DNA from: an uncultured Flavobacteriaceae bacterium
GTDB taxonomy: Bacteria; Bacteroidota; Bacteroidia; Flavobacteriales; Flavobacteriaceae
Direction: 5' to 3'
NCBI GenBank assembly: GCA_947487895.1
Contig: CANKYF010000002.1
Span: 372,001-436,000, forward strand
Length of the DNA stretch: 64,000 nucleotides
The translations under genes and the position numbers were made by a program. The notes beneath the pieces are model-generated. The model saw only the letters and a program-made list of their open reading frames with translations. It did not search any database and was not told where the DNA came from. Below are positions 1 through 8,054 of this stretch, piece after piece. Numbering within the stretch: position 1 is the first letter of the stretch; every line of letters begins with the position of its first letter.

Positions 1-93
1 GGACATTGGATGCTAAGTAATTCATATTGATACAAAATTACACAATGTTTGTGTAAAAACGTATCTAAATTTGTAAAAAATAATTCTCCTCAA

Positions 94-3069
94 ATGTTTT
101 TAAATACGCATACATATTACAGCTTGCGTTATGGCTCTATAATGCCAAAAAATGTACTTGCTATTGCTCAATCCATAGGAATTAAGGCTTTAGCGGTAAC
201 AGATATTAATAATACATCTGCCAGTCTTGATATTATCCGTCTTGCACCCAAATATGATATTAGGCCAATCTTAGGTGTTGATTTTAGAAATGGAGCCAAG
301 CAGAAATTTATAATGCTTGCGCAAAACAACAATGGCTTTGAGCGTATCAATAGCTATCTCTCTGAATTTCTTCATCAAGACGACTTTGAAATCCCAAATA
401 CGGCAAGAACATTACCTGATACAGTTGTCATTTATCCCTTTTCAACATTCAAAGAAGGTATTCTTCAAGACAATGAATATCTAGGGGTTAGTATTCAGGA
501 CCTTAAAACCTTAAAGTTTTCTCAGTTTCAAGGTGATAGAAATAGACTGGTTATTCTACATACAATTTCTTTTAAGGATAAGAAAGGGTTTAATGCCCAC
601 CGGCTTTTAAGAGCGATAGATAATAATACGCTTTTGAGCAAATTGCCTAAATCAGAAGAGGGTAAAGAGTGGCACACATTTAAATCAGAAGCATCCTTGA
701 AAGAAGCTTTTAAAGATTATCCAACGATTATTGATAATACAGTCGCTCTTCTAGAAAGCTGTTATGTAGATTTTAATTTTTCAAAAGAAACACCAAATAA
801 CCAAAGAAGTTATACGGGCAATGAGGATTTAGATTATCGATTGCTTAAAAAACTCACCTATGATGGGCTAGCCTACAGATATAAACAGACCGACGATAAA
901 ATATTGTCTCGTATTGAAAAAGAACTCAATATCATTAAGGAAAAAGGCTTTGTCTCCTATTTTTTAATTAATTGGAAAATTCTCAAATATGCCCGTTCAA
1001 AGGAATATTTCTATGTTGGGCGTGGTAGCGGAGCCAATAGTATAATTGCCTATCTAATTCGTATTACTGATGTTGACCCCGTAGAGTTGGATTTATATTT
1101 TGAACGTTTTATCAATCTCTATCGTAAAAACCCACCTGACTTTGATATTGATTTTTCATGGCGTGATAGGGATGATATTACAGAATTCATCTTTAAGCGC
1201 TTCAAACATACCGCACTTATTACTGTTTACAACACGTTTAAATACAAAGCTTCTGTACGAGAGTTAGGTAAAGTTTTTGGGTTGCCAAAATCAGAAATAG
1301 ATACGCTTTCTTCTGGACGATTTAATTTCAAAACTTTAGATAAGCTTTCTCAATTAGTTATTACTTATAGTGAGCTTATTCAGGGTTTTCCTAATTACTT
1401 AGGTATTCATGCAGGTGGAATTTTAATATCAGAAAGACCTGTCCATCATTATACAGCTACTTTTATGCCCCCAAAAGGGTTTGCAACAACGCAAATTGAT
1501 ATGGTGGTAGCTGAAGATATTGGGCTTTATAAGTTTGATATTCTAAGCCAAAGAGGATTGGGAAAAATTAAGGAAGCTGTAGAAATTGTTAAATATAACC
1601 ATCCAGATTTACCTCCAATAGACATTCATGATATCAAAAGATTTAAAGAAGATGAGCGTATTAAATATTTACTTAAAAACGCTAAGGCCATTGGGTGCTT
1701 TTATGTGGAGTCTCCTGCAATGCGTATGTTACTTAAAAAACTTCAGGTTGATGATTATCTGGGCTTAGTGGCAGCCAGTTCCATTATAAGACCAGGTGTT
1801 GCCAAGTCTGGTATGATGCGCGAATATATTTTGCGTTTTCGATACCCAGAACGCAGAAAAGAAGCCCATCCTGTGATGGTTGATATTATGCCTGAAACTT
1901 ATGGCGTAATGGTCTACCAAGAAGATGTGATTAAAGTAGCTCATTATTTTGGTGGGCTAACCTTGGGCGAAGCTGATATGCTAAGACGTGGCATGTCTGG
2001 AAAGTTTCGTTCCCGAGAGGAGTTTCTAAAAGTAAAGGATAAGTTTTTTGAAAACTGTCTTAAGAGTGGCAAGGAAGAGAAACTTACCAGCGAAATCTGG
2101 CGACAAATAGAAAGCTTTGCTGGTTACGCCTTTGCTAAGGGGCACTCTGCGTCTTATGCTGTTGAGAGCTATCAAAGTTTATTCCTAAAAGCCTATTTCC
2201 CATTAGAGTATATGGTGGCAACCATTAACAACTTTGGGGGATTTTATATAACTGAACTCTATGTACATGAAGCACGTATGCATGGAGGTGAAATTTTAGC
2301 GCCATGTATCAATAAGAGCTATAATGAGACTGTAATTTATGAGACGACCATCTATCTTGGCTTTATGCATTTACAATCTTTTGAATCCAATACGGTCAAA
2401 AAGATTTTAGAGGAACGACAGGCCAATGGATTCTTTTTATCCCTCGATGATTTTATTGATAGAGTTTCAATTTCGATGGAGCAAATCAGTATTCTGATTA
2501 AGATTGACGCATTTCGCTTCACAGGAGTTAATAAACGAGAATTGCTTTGGGAAGCTCACATGAAAATCAATAAGGTAACGTTTGATGAAGACCGAATGAC
2601 ACTTTTTAATGCAGAACGTATTAACTACGATATTCCAAAATTAAGAACCTCAATTTTAGAAGATGCTTTTGAGCAAATAGAACTTTTAGGTTATCCGCTT
2701 TGCAATCCATTTAAACTCTTAAAAGACTCTTTGCCAAATCATTTCAAAGCAAAAGACTTAATCCATCATAAAAACAAGACAGTCACAGTTTACGGCTATC
2801 TTGTAACCACCAAGAAAACCAATACTTCTAATGGAAAACAAATGTTTTTTGGTACTTTCCTCGACATCGATGGCGATTTTTTAGATAGTGTTCATTTTCC
2901 ACCAATTGCTAAAAAACACCCTTTTAGAGGGAGGGGTATATACAAAGTTACAGGGAAAGTCTTGGAAGAATTCGATTGTATCAATATAGAAGTATCTCAT
3001 ATGGAACATATGGCGATTATTGAAGACCCTCGATATGCGGTTAAACCACTTAAAACTAGTGTTGCATGA
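94..3069 (+). CDS. dnaE2: Error-prone DNA polymerase III alpha subunit, DnaE2-like
   Basis: C-family replicative polymerase of the alternative (mutagenic, lesion-tolerant) type. The N-terminus is a PHP domain starting NTHTYYSLRYGS, with the usual TDH motif changed to TDIN, so metal-dependent exonuclease activity is probably lost. The polymerase core carries PDFDIDF (two catalytic aspartates) and YKFDILSQRGLGKI (third aspartate). A helix-hairpin-helix and an OB-fold-like C-terminus follow. About 991 residues, matching DnaE2 rather than the longer housekeeping DnaE. A TTG at 49 is in frame, but ATG 94 is preferred because the PHP motif begins just after it. It overlaps the next gene by four bases (ATGA), so the two are translationally coupled. 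Bases 1-93 hold only the tail of something upstream and no gene I can name. Confidence 0.9.
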   Translation: MFLNTHTYYSLRYGSIMPKNVLAIAQSIGIKALAVTDINNTSASLDIIRLAPKYDIRPILGVDFRNGAKQKFIMLAQNNNGFERINSYLSEFLHQDDFEIPNTARTLPDTVVIYPFSTFKEGILQDNEYLGVSIQDLKTLKFSQFQGDRNRLVILHTISFKDKKGFNAHRLLRAIDNNTLLSKLPKSEEGKEWHTFKSEASLKEAFKDYPTIIDNTVALLESCYVDFNFSKETPNNQRSYTGNEDLDYRLLKKLTYDGLAYRYKQTDDKILSRIEKELNIIKEKGFVSYFLINWKILKYARSKEYFYVGRGSGANSIIAYLIRITDVDPVELDLYFERFINLYRKNPPDFDIDFSWRDRDDITEFIFKRFKHTALITVYNTFKYKASVRELGKVFGLPKSEIDTLSSGRFNFKTLDKLSQLVITYSELIQGFPNYLGIHAGGILISERPVHHYTATFMPPKGFATTQIDMVVAEDIGLYKFDILSQRGLGKIKEAVEIVKYNHPDLPPIDIHDIKRFKEDERIKYLLKNAKAIGCFYVESPAMRMLLKKLQVDDYLGLVAASSIIRPGVAKSGMMREYILRFRYPERRKEAHPVMVDIMPETYGVMVYQEDVIKVAHYFGGLTLGEADMLRRGMSGKFRSREEFLKVKDKFFENCLKSGKEEKLTSEIWRQIESFAGYAFAKGHSASYAVESYQSLFLKAYFPLEYMVATINNFGGFYITELYVHEARMHGGEILAPCINKSYNETVIYETTIYLGFMHLQSFESNTVKKILEERQANGFFLSLDDFIDRVSISMEQISILIKIDAFRFTGVNKRELLWEAHMKINKVTFDEDRMTLFNAERINYDIPKLRTSILEDAFEQIELLGYPLCNPFKLLKDSLPNHFKAKDLIHHKNKTVTVYGYLVTTKKTNTSNGKQMFFGTFLDIDGDFLDSVHFPPIAKKHPFRGRGIYKVTGKVLEEFDCINIEVSHMEHMAIIEDPRYAVKPLKTSVA

Positions 3070-4283
3070 GAAATGACCGCGCTATAGTCCATATGGATTT
3101 AGATACATTTTTTGTATCCTGTGAGCGTTTGCTTGATAGCAAGCTCTTAGGCAAGCCCGTGCTTATAGGAGGAACAACAGACAGAGGTGTTGTGGCGTCG
3201 TGTAGTTACGAAGCAAGAAGTTTTGGTATTCATTCAGCCATGCCAATGCGCATGGCAAAGCAACTTTGCCCTGAAGCTATTATTTTAAGAGGTAATTCCG
3301 GAACTTATACCAAGTTTTCTGAAATGGTGACGGAAGTGATAAAAGAAAGTGTGCCGCTTTATGAGAAAACCTCCATTGACGAGTTTTATATCGATTTAAC
3401 TGGGATGGATAAGTTTTTTGGTTGTCATAAACTGGCATCAGAAATCCGTACACGGATTATCAAAGAAACAGGGCTGCCTATTTCTTTTGGGTTATCGATT
3501 AATAAAACTGTTTCTAAAATTGCAACTGGTGAAGCAAAACCAAATAACGAGATTAGGATCGTAAGTGGGACTGAAAAGCCTTTTTTATCACCACTTTCGG
3601 TAAAAAAAATCCCCATGGTTGGAGATGTGATTTTTAAAATATTGTGTGATTTGGGCATGAAACGAATTAAGAATATCCAAGAAATTCCAATGGAAATGAT
3701 GCTTAAGGTTTTAGGGAAAAATGGCATTACAATATGGAAAAAGGCCAATGGGATTGATAACTCTCCTGTAGTTCAGTATCAAGAACGTAAGTCTGTTTCT
3801 ACAGAACGCACATTTGACCGTGACACAATTGATGTGAAGAAATTAGAAAGTATCATTGCTGCTATGGCAGAAGAACTTATTTATCATTTAAGAACCTCAA
3901 ATAAATTAACAGCATGCGTAACAATTAAGATTAGATATTCCGACTTTCAAACTTACACGCAACAAAAGCGTATTCCTTATAGTTCTGCTGACCATGTGAT
4001 TTTACCTGTAGTGAAAGACCTATTTAAAAATCTGTTCCAAAGACGATTATTGGTGAGGCTTGTTGGAGTAAGATTTAGTCATTTGGTTGAAGGTGGCTAC
4101 CAGATTAATCTTTTTGAGGATAATGAAAAAATCATCAACCTATATCAAGCCATGGATAAGATGCGTCAGCGCTATGGTAGTCGTTCGGTGATTAGAGCCG
4201 TTGGTATGGAAGCAAAAAGTATTGGTCGCTGGAATCCTTTTAATGGAGAACCCCCTCCTCTATTGGCAAATAGGCGGCAATAA
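3066..4283 (+). CDS. dinB: Y-family DNA polymerase (DinB/ImuB-like), mutasome partner
   Basis: Translesion polymerase of 405 residues. Catalytic motifs are intact: HMDLDTFF (Asp11, Asp13) and KTSIDEFYID (Asp105, Glu106), so unlike many ImuB proteins it should be catalytically active. A QINLF pentapeptide at residues 346-350 matches the beta-clamp-binding consensus. It overlaps the DnaE2-like gene by four bases. The pair looks like a mobile SOS-mutagenesis cassette, in which the Y-family enzyme inserts opposite damage and the C-family enzyme extends. No ImuA/RecA-like third component lies in the window; it could be upstream of base 1. The gene converges on the tra operon and ends six bases from the end of traN. 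Confidence 0.9.
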   Translation: MRNDRAIVHMDLDTFFVSCERLLDSKLLGKPVLIGGTTDRGVVASCSYEARSFGIHSAMPMRMAKQLCPEAIILRGNSGTYTKFSEMVTEVIKESVPLYEKTSIDEFYIDLTGMDKFFGCHKLASEIRTRIIKETGLPISFGLSINKTVSKIATGEAKPNNEIRIVSGTEKPFLSPLSVKKIPMVGDVIFKILCDLGMKRIKNIQEIPMEMMLKVLGKNGITIWKKANGIDNSPVVQYQERKSVSTERTFDRDTIDVKKLESIIAAMAEELIYHLRTSNKLTACVTIKIRYSDFQTYTQQKRIPYSSADHVILPVVKDLFKNLFQRRLLVRLVGVRFSHLVEGGYQINLFEDNEKIINLYQAMDKMRQRYGSRSVIRAVGMEAKSIGRWNPFNGEPPPLLANRRQ

Positions 4284-4289
4284 TTATTT

Positions 4290-5084
4290 TCAGTTTATAA
4301 ACTTTGTGTTTAATAATATTTTTCTGCTCCCATTAAGTTCTGCAAGCTCAATTTCTAACTTTTCATTATCTCCAAGAACAAATTTGGGCAAAACACATAC
4401 ATATCTTTTTGATTGTCCCACATCGATGATTTTGGGCATTTTATACTTATAATCCGCTTGTATTAAAAGCTTCTGATAAGAGGCTTTACGCTTCTTGTTA
4501 CCGTTTACTCTGTAAATATTTAAGTAATCTATCCCAAAATTGATTTCTGACTTGTTCTTGATTTCTAATACCAGATAAATTTCAGAAGCATTGTAAACCG
4601 CTCGCTGCAGCTGTAACTTAACTCTCTTTTTGCGCTTGGTTGCAATGGGACTATAATTTGATTTTAATAAATGACTACTGATTTTTTTGAAATAGTCTAG
4701 TCTACCAAGTGGTTGGGCAATTTGCCTTTGCTTTAAAATCACAGGCCGCTCACTTCCGATACTTTCTTTAGTAGCAATAAAGTAGTTCAGCCTCTGCAAC
4801 TCTTCTTTATACTTTAAAATATAGGAATAGACCAGACCATTTTTGGTAACGGCCAGCAAATTACTATCTGTTCCTGGAGTGGCTTGCAATAATCCAAAAT
4901 ATTGTTCTTTTTCTCGGTTATAGGTAAATACAAAATTAGATGTTCCTGTAATTCCCTGGCGAATGGGTTCTGGAAAAAACAGAGCGACATTCATTTTATC
5001 GTTGGCATATATGGTATCCAAGGTTTGCTGAGCAAATACATTGTTAGTAAATAGAGTTATTGCAATTATAATTATAGCTTTCAT
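4290..5084 (-). CDS. traN: Conjugative transposon protein TraN
   Basis: Bacteroidota conjugation protein TraN (DUF4138-type), 264 residues, with a Sec signal peptide ending near VFAQQ. The segment NVALFFPEPIRQGITG followed by NFVFTYNREKEQYFGLLQA is typical of the family. It is probably an outer-membrane or periplasmic part of the mating-pair channel, functionally like VirB9. It is the last gene of the minus-strand tra operon; its ATG overlaps the traM stop by four bases. Confidence 0.9.
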   Translation of the reverse strand: MKAIIIIAITLFTNNVFAQQTLDTIYANDKMNVALFFPEPIRQGITGTSNFVFTYNREKEQYFGLLQATPGTDSNLLAVTKNGLVYSYILKYKEELQRLNYFIATKESIGSERPVILKQRQIAQPLGRLDYFKKISSHLLKSNYSPIATKRKKRVKLQLQRAVYNASEIYLVLEIKNKSEINFGIDYLNIYRVNGNKKRKASYQKLLIQADYKYKMPKIIDVGQSKRYVCVLPKFVLGDNEKLEIELAELNGSRKILLNTKFIN

Positions 5085-6004
5085 AGTATGTGTTTTAGAA
5101 TCAGTTGGTAATTATCGGTTATGGTAACTTTTACGGTACGGTTGTTACGCTGAAATATCCTTTTGATACCACTTACTTGTGGCATACCTACAACATTGAT
5201 ATCATCTATAATATCTCCAGCCACTTCCTGCCTAGCTTCAGCTCTAAAGCTATTTTCAATGTAGATACCTTCACTCCCGTCCTGAAGGTCAAAAGCATTT
5301 AGTTTGACGGGTTTATGATTGATGTTTTCAATCTCTAAGATGGTACGATTAGGCTTAAAGCTTACGAAACCATAAATGGGTGTATTTCTTTGAATAGTAT
5401 TACCATTGATGAGGGCATCTTTGGTCAATCGCATTTGTAAACGATAATTGTTTCTAACCGTTTGTGTACCATCTACTCTCACATATATAAAAGCATCAGT
5501 ATTCTGAGCTATAAAACTTTTATTGCTCAAGGGATTAGATGCAAAAAACAGCTGATGCTCCAATCCTAGTTCTACAGGAGTGATTTTATCTTCTTTGATA
5601 TCTATCTCCGAAACAGAATCATTTAGCTTCGGTTCAATTTCAAACTCCGGATTTCTAAAACTTCTATCGGAATAACTGATTCGACCTTCATTATAGATGC
5701 TGTCAATGATACGATGTTTTTCATATTCCATATAGTCGGGATTGAAGTAACCCTTTTCATCTATCATATGGTCAGGATAAATTGATGGTGCCGTTATTTC
5801 CCGTTCTTCCTTTATGTCATCCAGAGCTTCTAATTTGGAGTCATATTCTTTTTGTCCATTTCCTAATTCCGGTATTGGAATCTGATTGTTTTCAATCGTT
5901 GGCTCTTCTTCGTCTCCTAATGCAATAACAGCATAAGAGCCAATAAATAGCACTACACATAAAATGATGGCTGCGAATACGATTTTATTCTTTTCAATTT
6001 TCAT
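5081..6004 (-). CDS. traM: Conjugative transposon protein TraM
   Basis: TraM family, the VirB10-like scaffold of Bacteroidota conjugation channels. One N-terminal membrane helix (residues about 7-29) is followed by an acidic, Pro-rich periplasmic linker and a C-terminal folded domain. I chose the ATG at 6004 rather than an in-frame TTG at 6013 because MKIEKNKIVF leads straight into the membrane helix. It overlaps traK by about ten bases and traN by four. The family is usually somewhat longer, so this is a compact member. Confidence 0.88.
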   Translation of the reverse strand: MKIEKNKIVFAAIILCVVLFIGSYAVIALGDEEEPTIENNQIPIPELGNGQKEYDSKLEALDDIKEEREITAPSIYPDHMIDEKGYFNPDYMEYEKHRIIDSIYNEGRISYSDRSFRNPEFEIEPKLNDSVSEIDIKEDKITPVELGLEHQLFFASNPLSNKSFIAQNTDAFIYVRVDGTQTVRNNYRLQMRLTKDALINGNTIQRNTPIYGFVSFKPNRTILEIENINHKPVKLNAFDLQDGSEGIYIENSFRAEARQEVAGDIIDDINVVGMPQVSGIKRIFQRNNRTVKVTITDNYQLILKHIL

Positions 6005-6611
6005 AGTTTTCAAGTTTTCTTAGTTTGTTTTCAAAAAAGTTAGTTATCAATAAGCCATGAGTATTATTGGGGAAATTTCTATCCACATGGATAATATTTC
6101 CTGTTGTGGTCAGCTCATAAACATCAACTATTGACCCTCGATTGATTTCAAAAATGACGGTAGTTTGAAACCCATAAAGTTCTTTCTCTACTACAATCTT
6201 AGATTCGACTTTCAGTACCTTTTGAACTAAGGAGTATTGTAATAATCGGTTGTAAACGCCATCCGCTTTTTTCTGTCTGTACAATGCATCCACAGAACTA
6301 TTACCCAGCCATAAAGCTTTCTCAAGATTCTTTTCATAATTACTCGCGTCGATGTGATAGAAATAGCTATGAAAAAGTTCTAAATGCGATAATATTTCTA
6401 CCTCCAAGTTTTCATTTTGCTGTACCATTTTAAGGGGAATGACACTTCCATCCGAATTGACCACAAAGGCATTATTAACGGATTCTTTGTGAAGTTTTAT
6501 GACCATAATTACTGAGATGATACAAGTCAAAACTGCTCCAATAACGACTGCCAAGACAATGAATCGGTTCAAACGGAGTACATTGTAAATATTTTGATAG
6601 GGTGTTTTCAT
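5994..6611 (-). CDS. traK: Conjugative transposon protein TraK
   Basis: TraK family (VirB8-like inner-membrane assembly factor), 205 residues. The start MKTPYQNIYNVLRLNRF is followed by one membrane helix (about residues 17-37) and a periplasmic domain containing YHIDASNYEKNLEKALWLG, the family's best-conserved part. It sits between traJ (4-bp gap) and traM (overlap). In CTnDOT-type operons a small traL lies between traK and traM; there is no room for it here. Confidence 0.9.
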   Translation of the reverse strand: MKTPYQNIYNVLRLNRFIVLAVVIGAVLTCIISVIMVIKLHKESVNNAFVVNSDGSVIPLKMVQQNENLEVEILSHLELFHSYFYHIDASNYEKNLEKALWLGNSSVDALYRQKKADGVYNRLLQYSLVQKVLKVESKIVVEKELYGFQTTVIFEINRGSIVDVYELTTTGNIIHVDRNFPNNTHGLLITNFFENKLRKLENYEN

Positions 6612-6615
6612 ATGA

Positions 6616-7455
6616 TTAGGAAGAAAAAAGTTTAAAGACGAATGATGTTGCCCTGCGATAGAGTTTGAATTTTAGAAAAACAATAAACCCGATGGAGCCA
6701 AATTGAAGCAATGGCGCAAAAAATGTACTTCCCCAATCCGTACCAAAAAGCGTGTTCCAAAAGTTGGTATTGATTTCTGTATACAGGTTGTTTACAAACA
6801 CATTGACAAGAAAAAAGGCAGGCACCAACATATATACTCCTGCATAGAGCTTAAAGAAGTTGTAAGCCAATGAACGGAACTTTTCAAATACAGCAAGACT
6901 AATCACCAAAGGGAAAAACGCCTGCATGATTCCTAACAAAAAGAAACGTTCTGCAAGGAATAATGGATAGATGAATAAGTCTAATAACCAAAGAAATATC
7001 CCGATGATAAACGCCAGCATCTTTAAGCCGTACAGCGGTGTTACCAGAGCTTCATACAACATCGCCATTGCTTTTTTTGCGGCTTCCAATGCGCCCACAT
7101 CCTGCTCCAAATCGATGTCTTGCATCTGTAGCGGGAGGAGCGCAGGAGCCGTGTCTCGGTATTGAGTTTCGATGGCCACAAGAATGGTATCAAAAACATC
7201 CAATACCTGTGTTGAGAAAATAACTAGGATAACCACCGCAAAATTCTTTGCTAGTTCTGCAGGGGTCAACCCCCAGGTATACCCCTCATTGTTGGCAACG
7301 CCTTCATTGTACTTTTTGAGGATATTGATGAGAAAGAACAGAATGGCCAGTGTCTTCATTCCAGTAATGGTATACTGTGAAAAGTCACTGTTTTTGATGG
7401 TGGTAAACACCGCATCAACATATTCCAATCCTATGCCCAAAAAGATACCTGCCAT
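6616..7455 (-). CDS. traJ: Conjugative transposon protein TraJ (VirB6-like)
   Basis: Polytopic inner-membrane protein, 279 residues, with at least five hydrophobic segments (near residues 25-45, 70-90, 145-185 and 195-220, and at the C-terminus). The arrangement and the position between traI and traK fit TraJ, the counterpart of VirB6, which forms the inner-membrane part of the type IV channel. It is shorter than typical Bacteroides TraJ. Its start codon shares one base with the traI stop, indicating coupled translation. Confidence 0.85.
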   Translation of the reverse strand: MAGIFLGIGLEYVDAVFTTIKNSDFSQYTITGMKTLAILFFLINILKKYNEGVANNEGYTWGLTPAELAKNFAVVILVIFSTQVLDVFDTILVAIETQYRDTAPALLPLQMQDIDLEQDVGALEAAKKAMAMLYEALVTPLYGLKMLAFIIGIFLWLLDLFIYPLFLAERFFLLGIMQAFFPLVISLAVFEKFRSLAYNFFKLYAGVYMLVPAFFLVNVFVNNLYTEINTNFWNTLFGTDWGSTFFAPLLQFGSIGFIVFLKFKLYRRATSFVFKLFSS

Positions 7456-8036
7456 TAGTAATTGGTTTCCCTGTTATTGATTTTATCTTGCATTTCACGA
7501 AAGGCAATAACCTTACGATAGCGTTTGGTCTTGGCTTCAATCTCAGCTACCATTTCTTTAGATTTTAGTTCCATATCCTTAAGGACTTCCGCACGTTCTG
7601 CATCGGTCATTTTAAGGGTATTGCTGGACAATATCTGGTCGATATACTCCAATCCATATAGAGAGTTTTCAATAATGGAATTGAAGGATTCTGAGACACG
7701 ATTCACTTCATCAGGTTTGATGTAGGGTGAGTTAAGAATCTCTCGTAAATCGTCCTGTACAATGTTGAATAGGCGTTGGTTGTTCCTTGCCATTTCCCGA
7801 ACTGCCTTTAGCTGTCTGATGACATTGTTTACCTTTTCAATGTTCTCTTTTTGGGTCTTAAGAAACTGCACCGTTTTTAGTAATTGTGAGGTCTGTTTTG
7901 CCGATTCTATTAGAGATTTGGTAAAACTGATAAAATTGGTATTATCATAAACAGGCATTCCTTGGGCCTCAATGTGGCCAGATGATAAAATAGTTATGGT
8001 AAGTGCTAATACTAATGTTTTGATTTTTAATTTCAT
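7455..8036 (-). CDS. traI: Conjugal transfer protein TraI-like (VirB5-like, DUF4141-type)
   Basis: Exported, mostly helical protein of 193 residues. A signal peptide is cleaved near HIEAQG, followed by a long amphipathic coiled region (residues 40-180) rich in Lys, Glu and Gln. This profile and the position directly after the VirB4-like ATPase fit TraI of Bacteroidota conjugation operons, thought to resemble VirB5 minor pilin subunits. Family assignment rests on context and general architecture more than on a strong motif. Confidence 0.72.
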   Translation of the reverse strand: MKLKIKTLVLALTITILSSGHIEAQGMPVYDNTNFISFTKSLIESAKQTSQLLKTVQFLKTQKENIEKVNNVIRQLKAVREMARNNQRLFNIVQDDLREILNSPYIKPDEVNRVSESFNSIIENSLYGLEYIDQILSSNTLKMTDAERAEVLKDMELKSKEMVAEIEAKTKRYRKVIAFREMQDKINNRETNY

Positions 8037-8054
8037 GGTTCTCGTTTTTTAGAT

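Noticed and set aside
1-93. In-frame TTG start at 49 and short open frames before it
   Set aside because: The PHP motif starts right after ATG 94, and the first bases show only unassignable frame ends.
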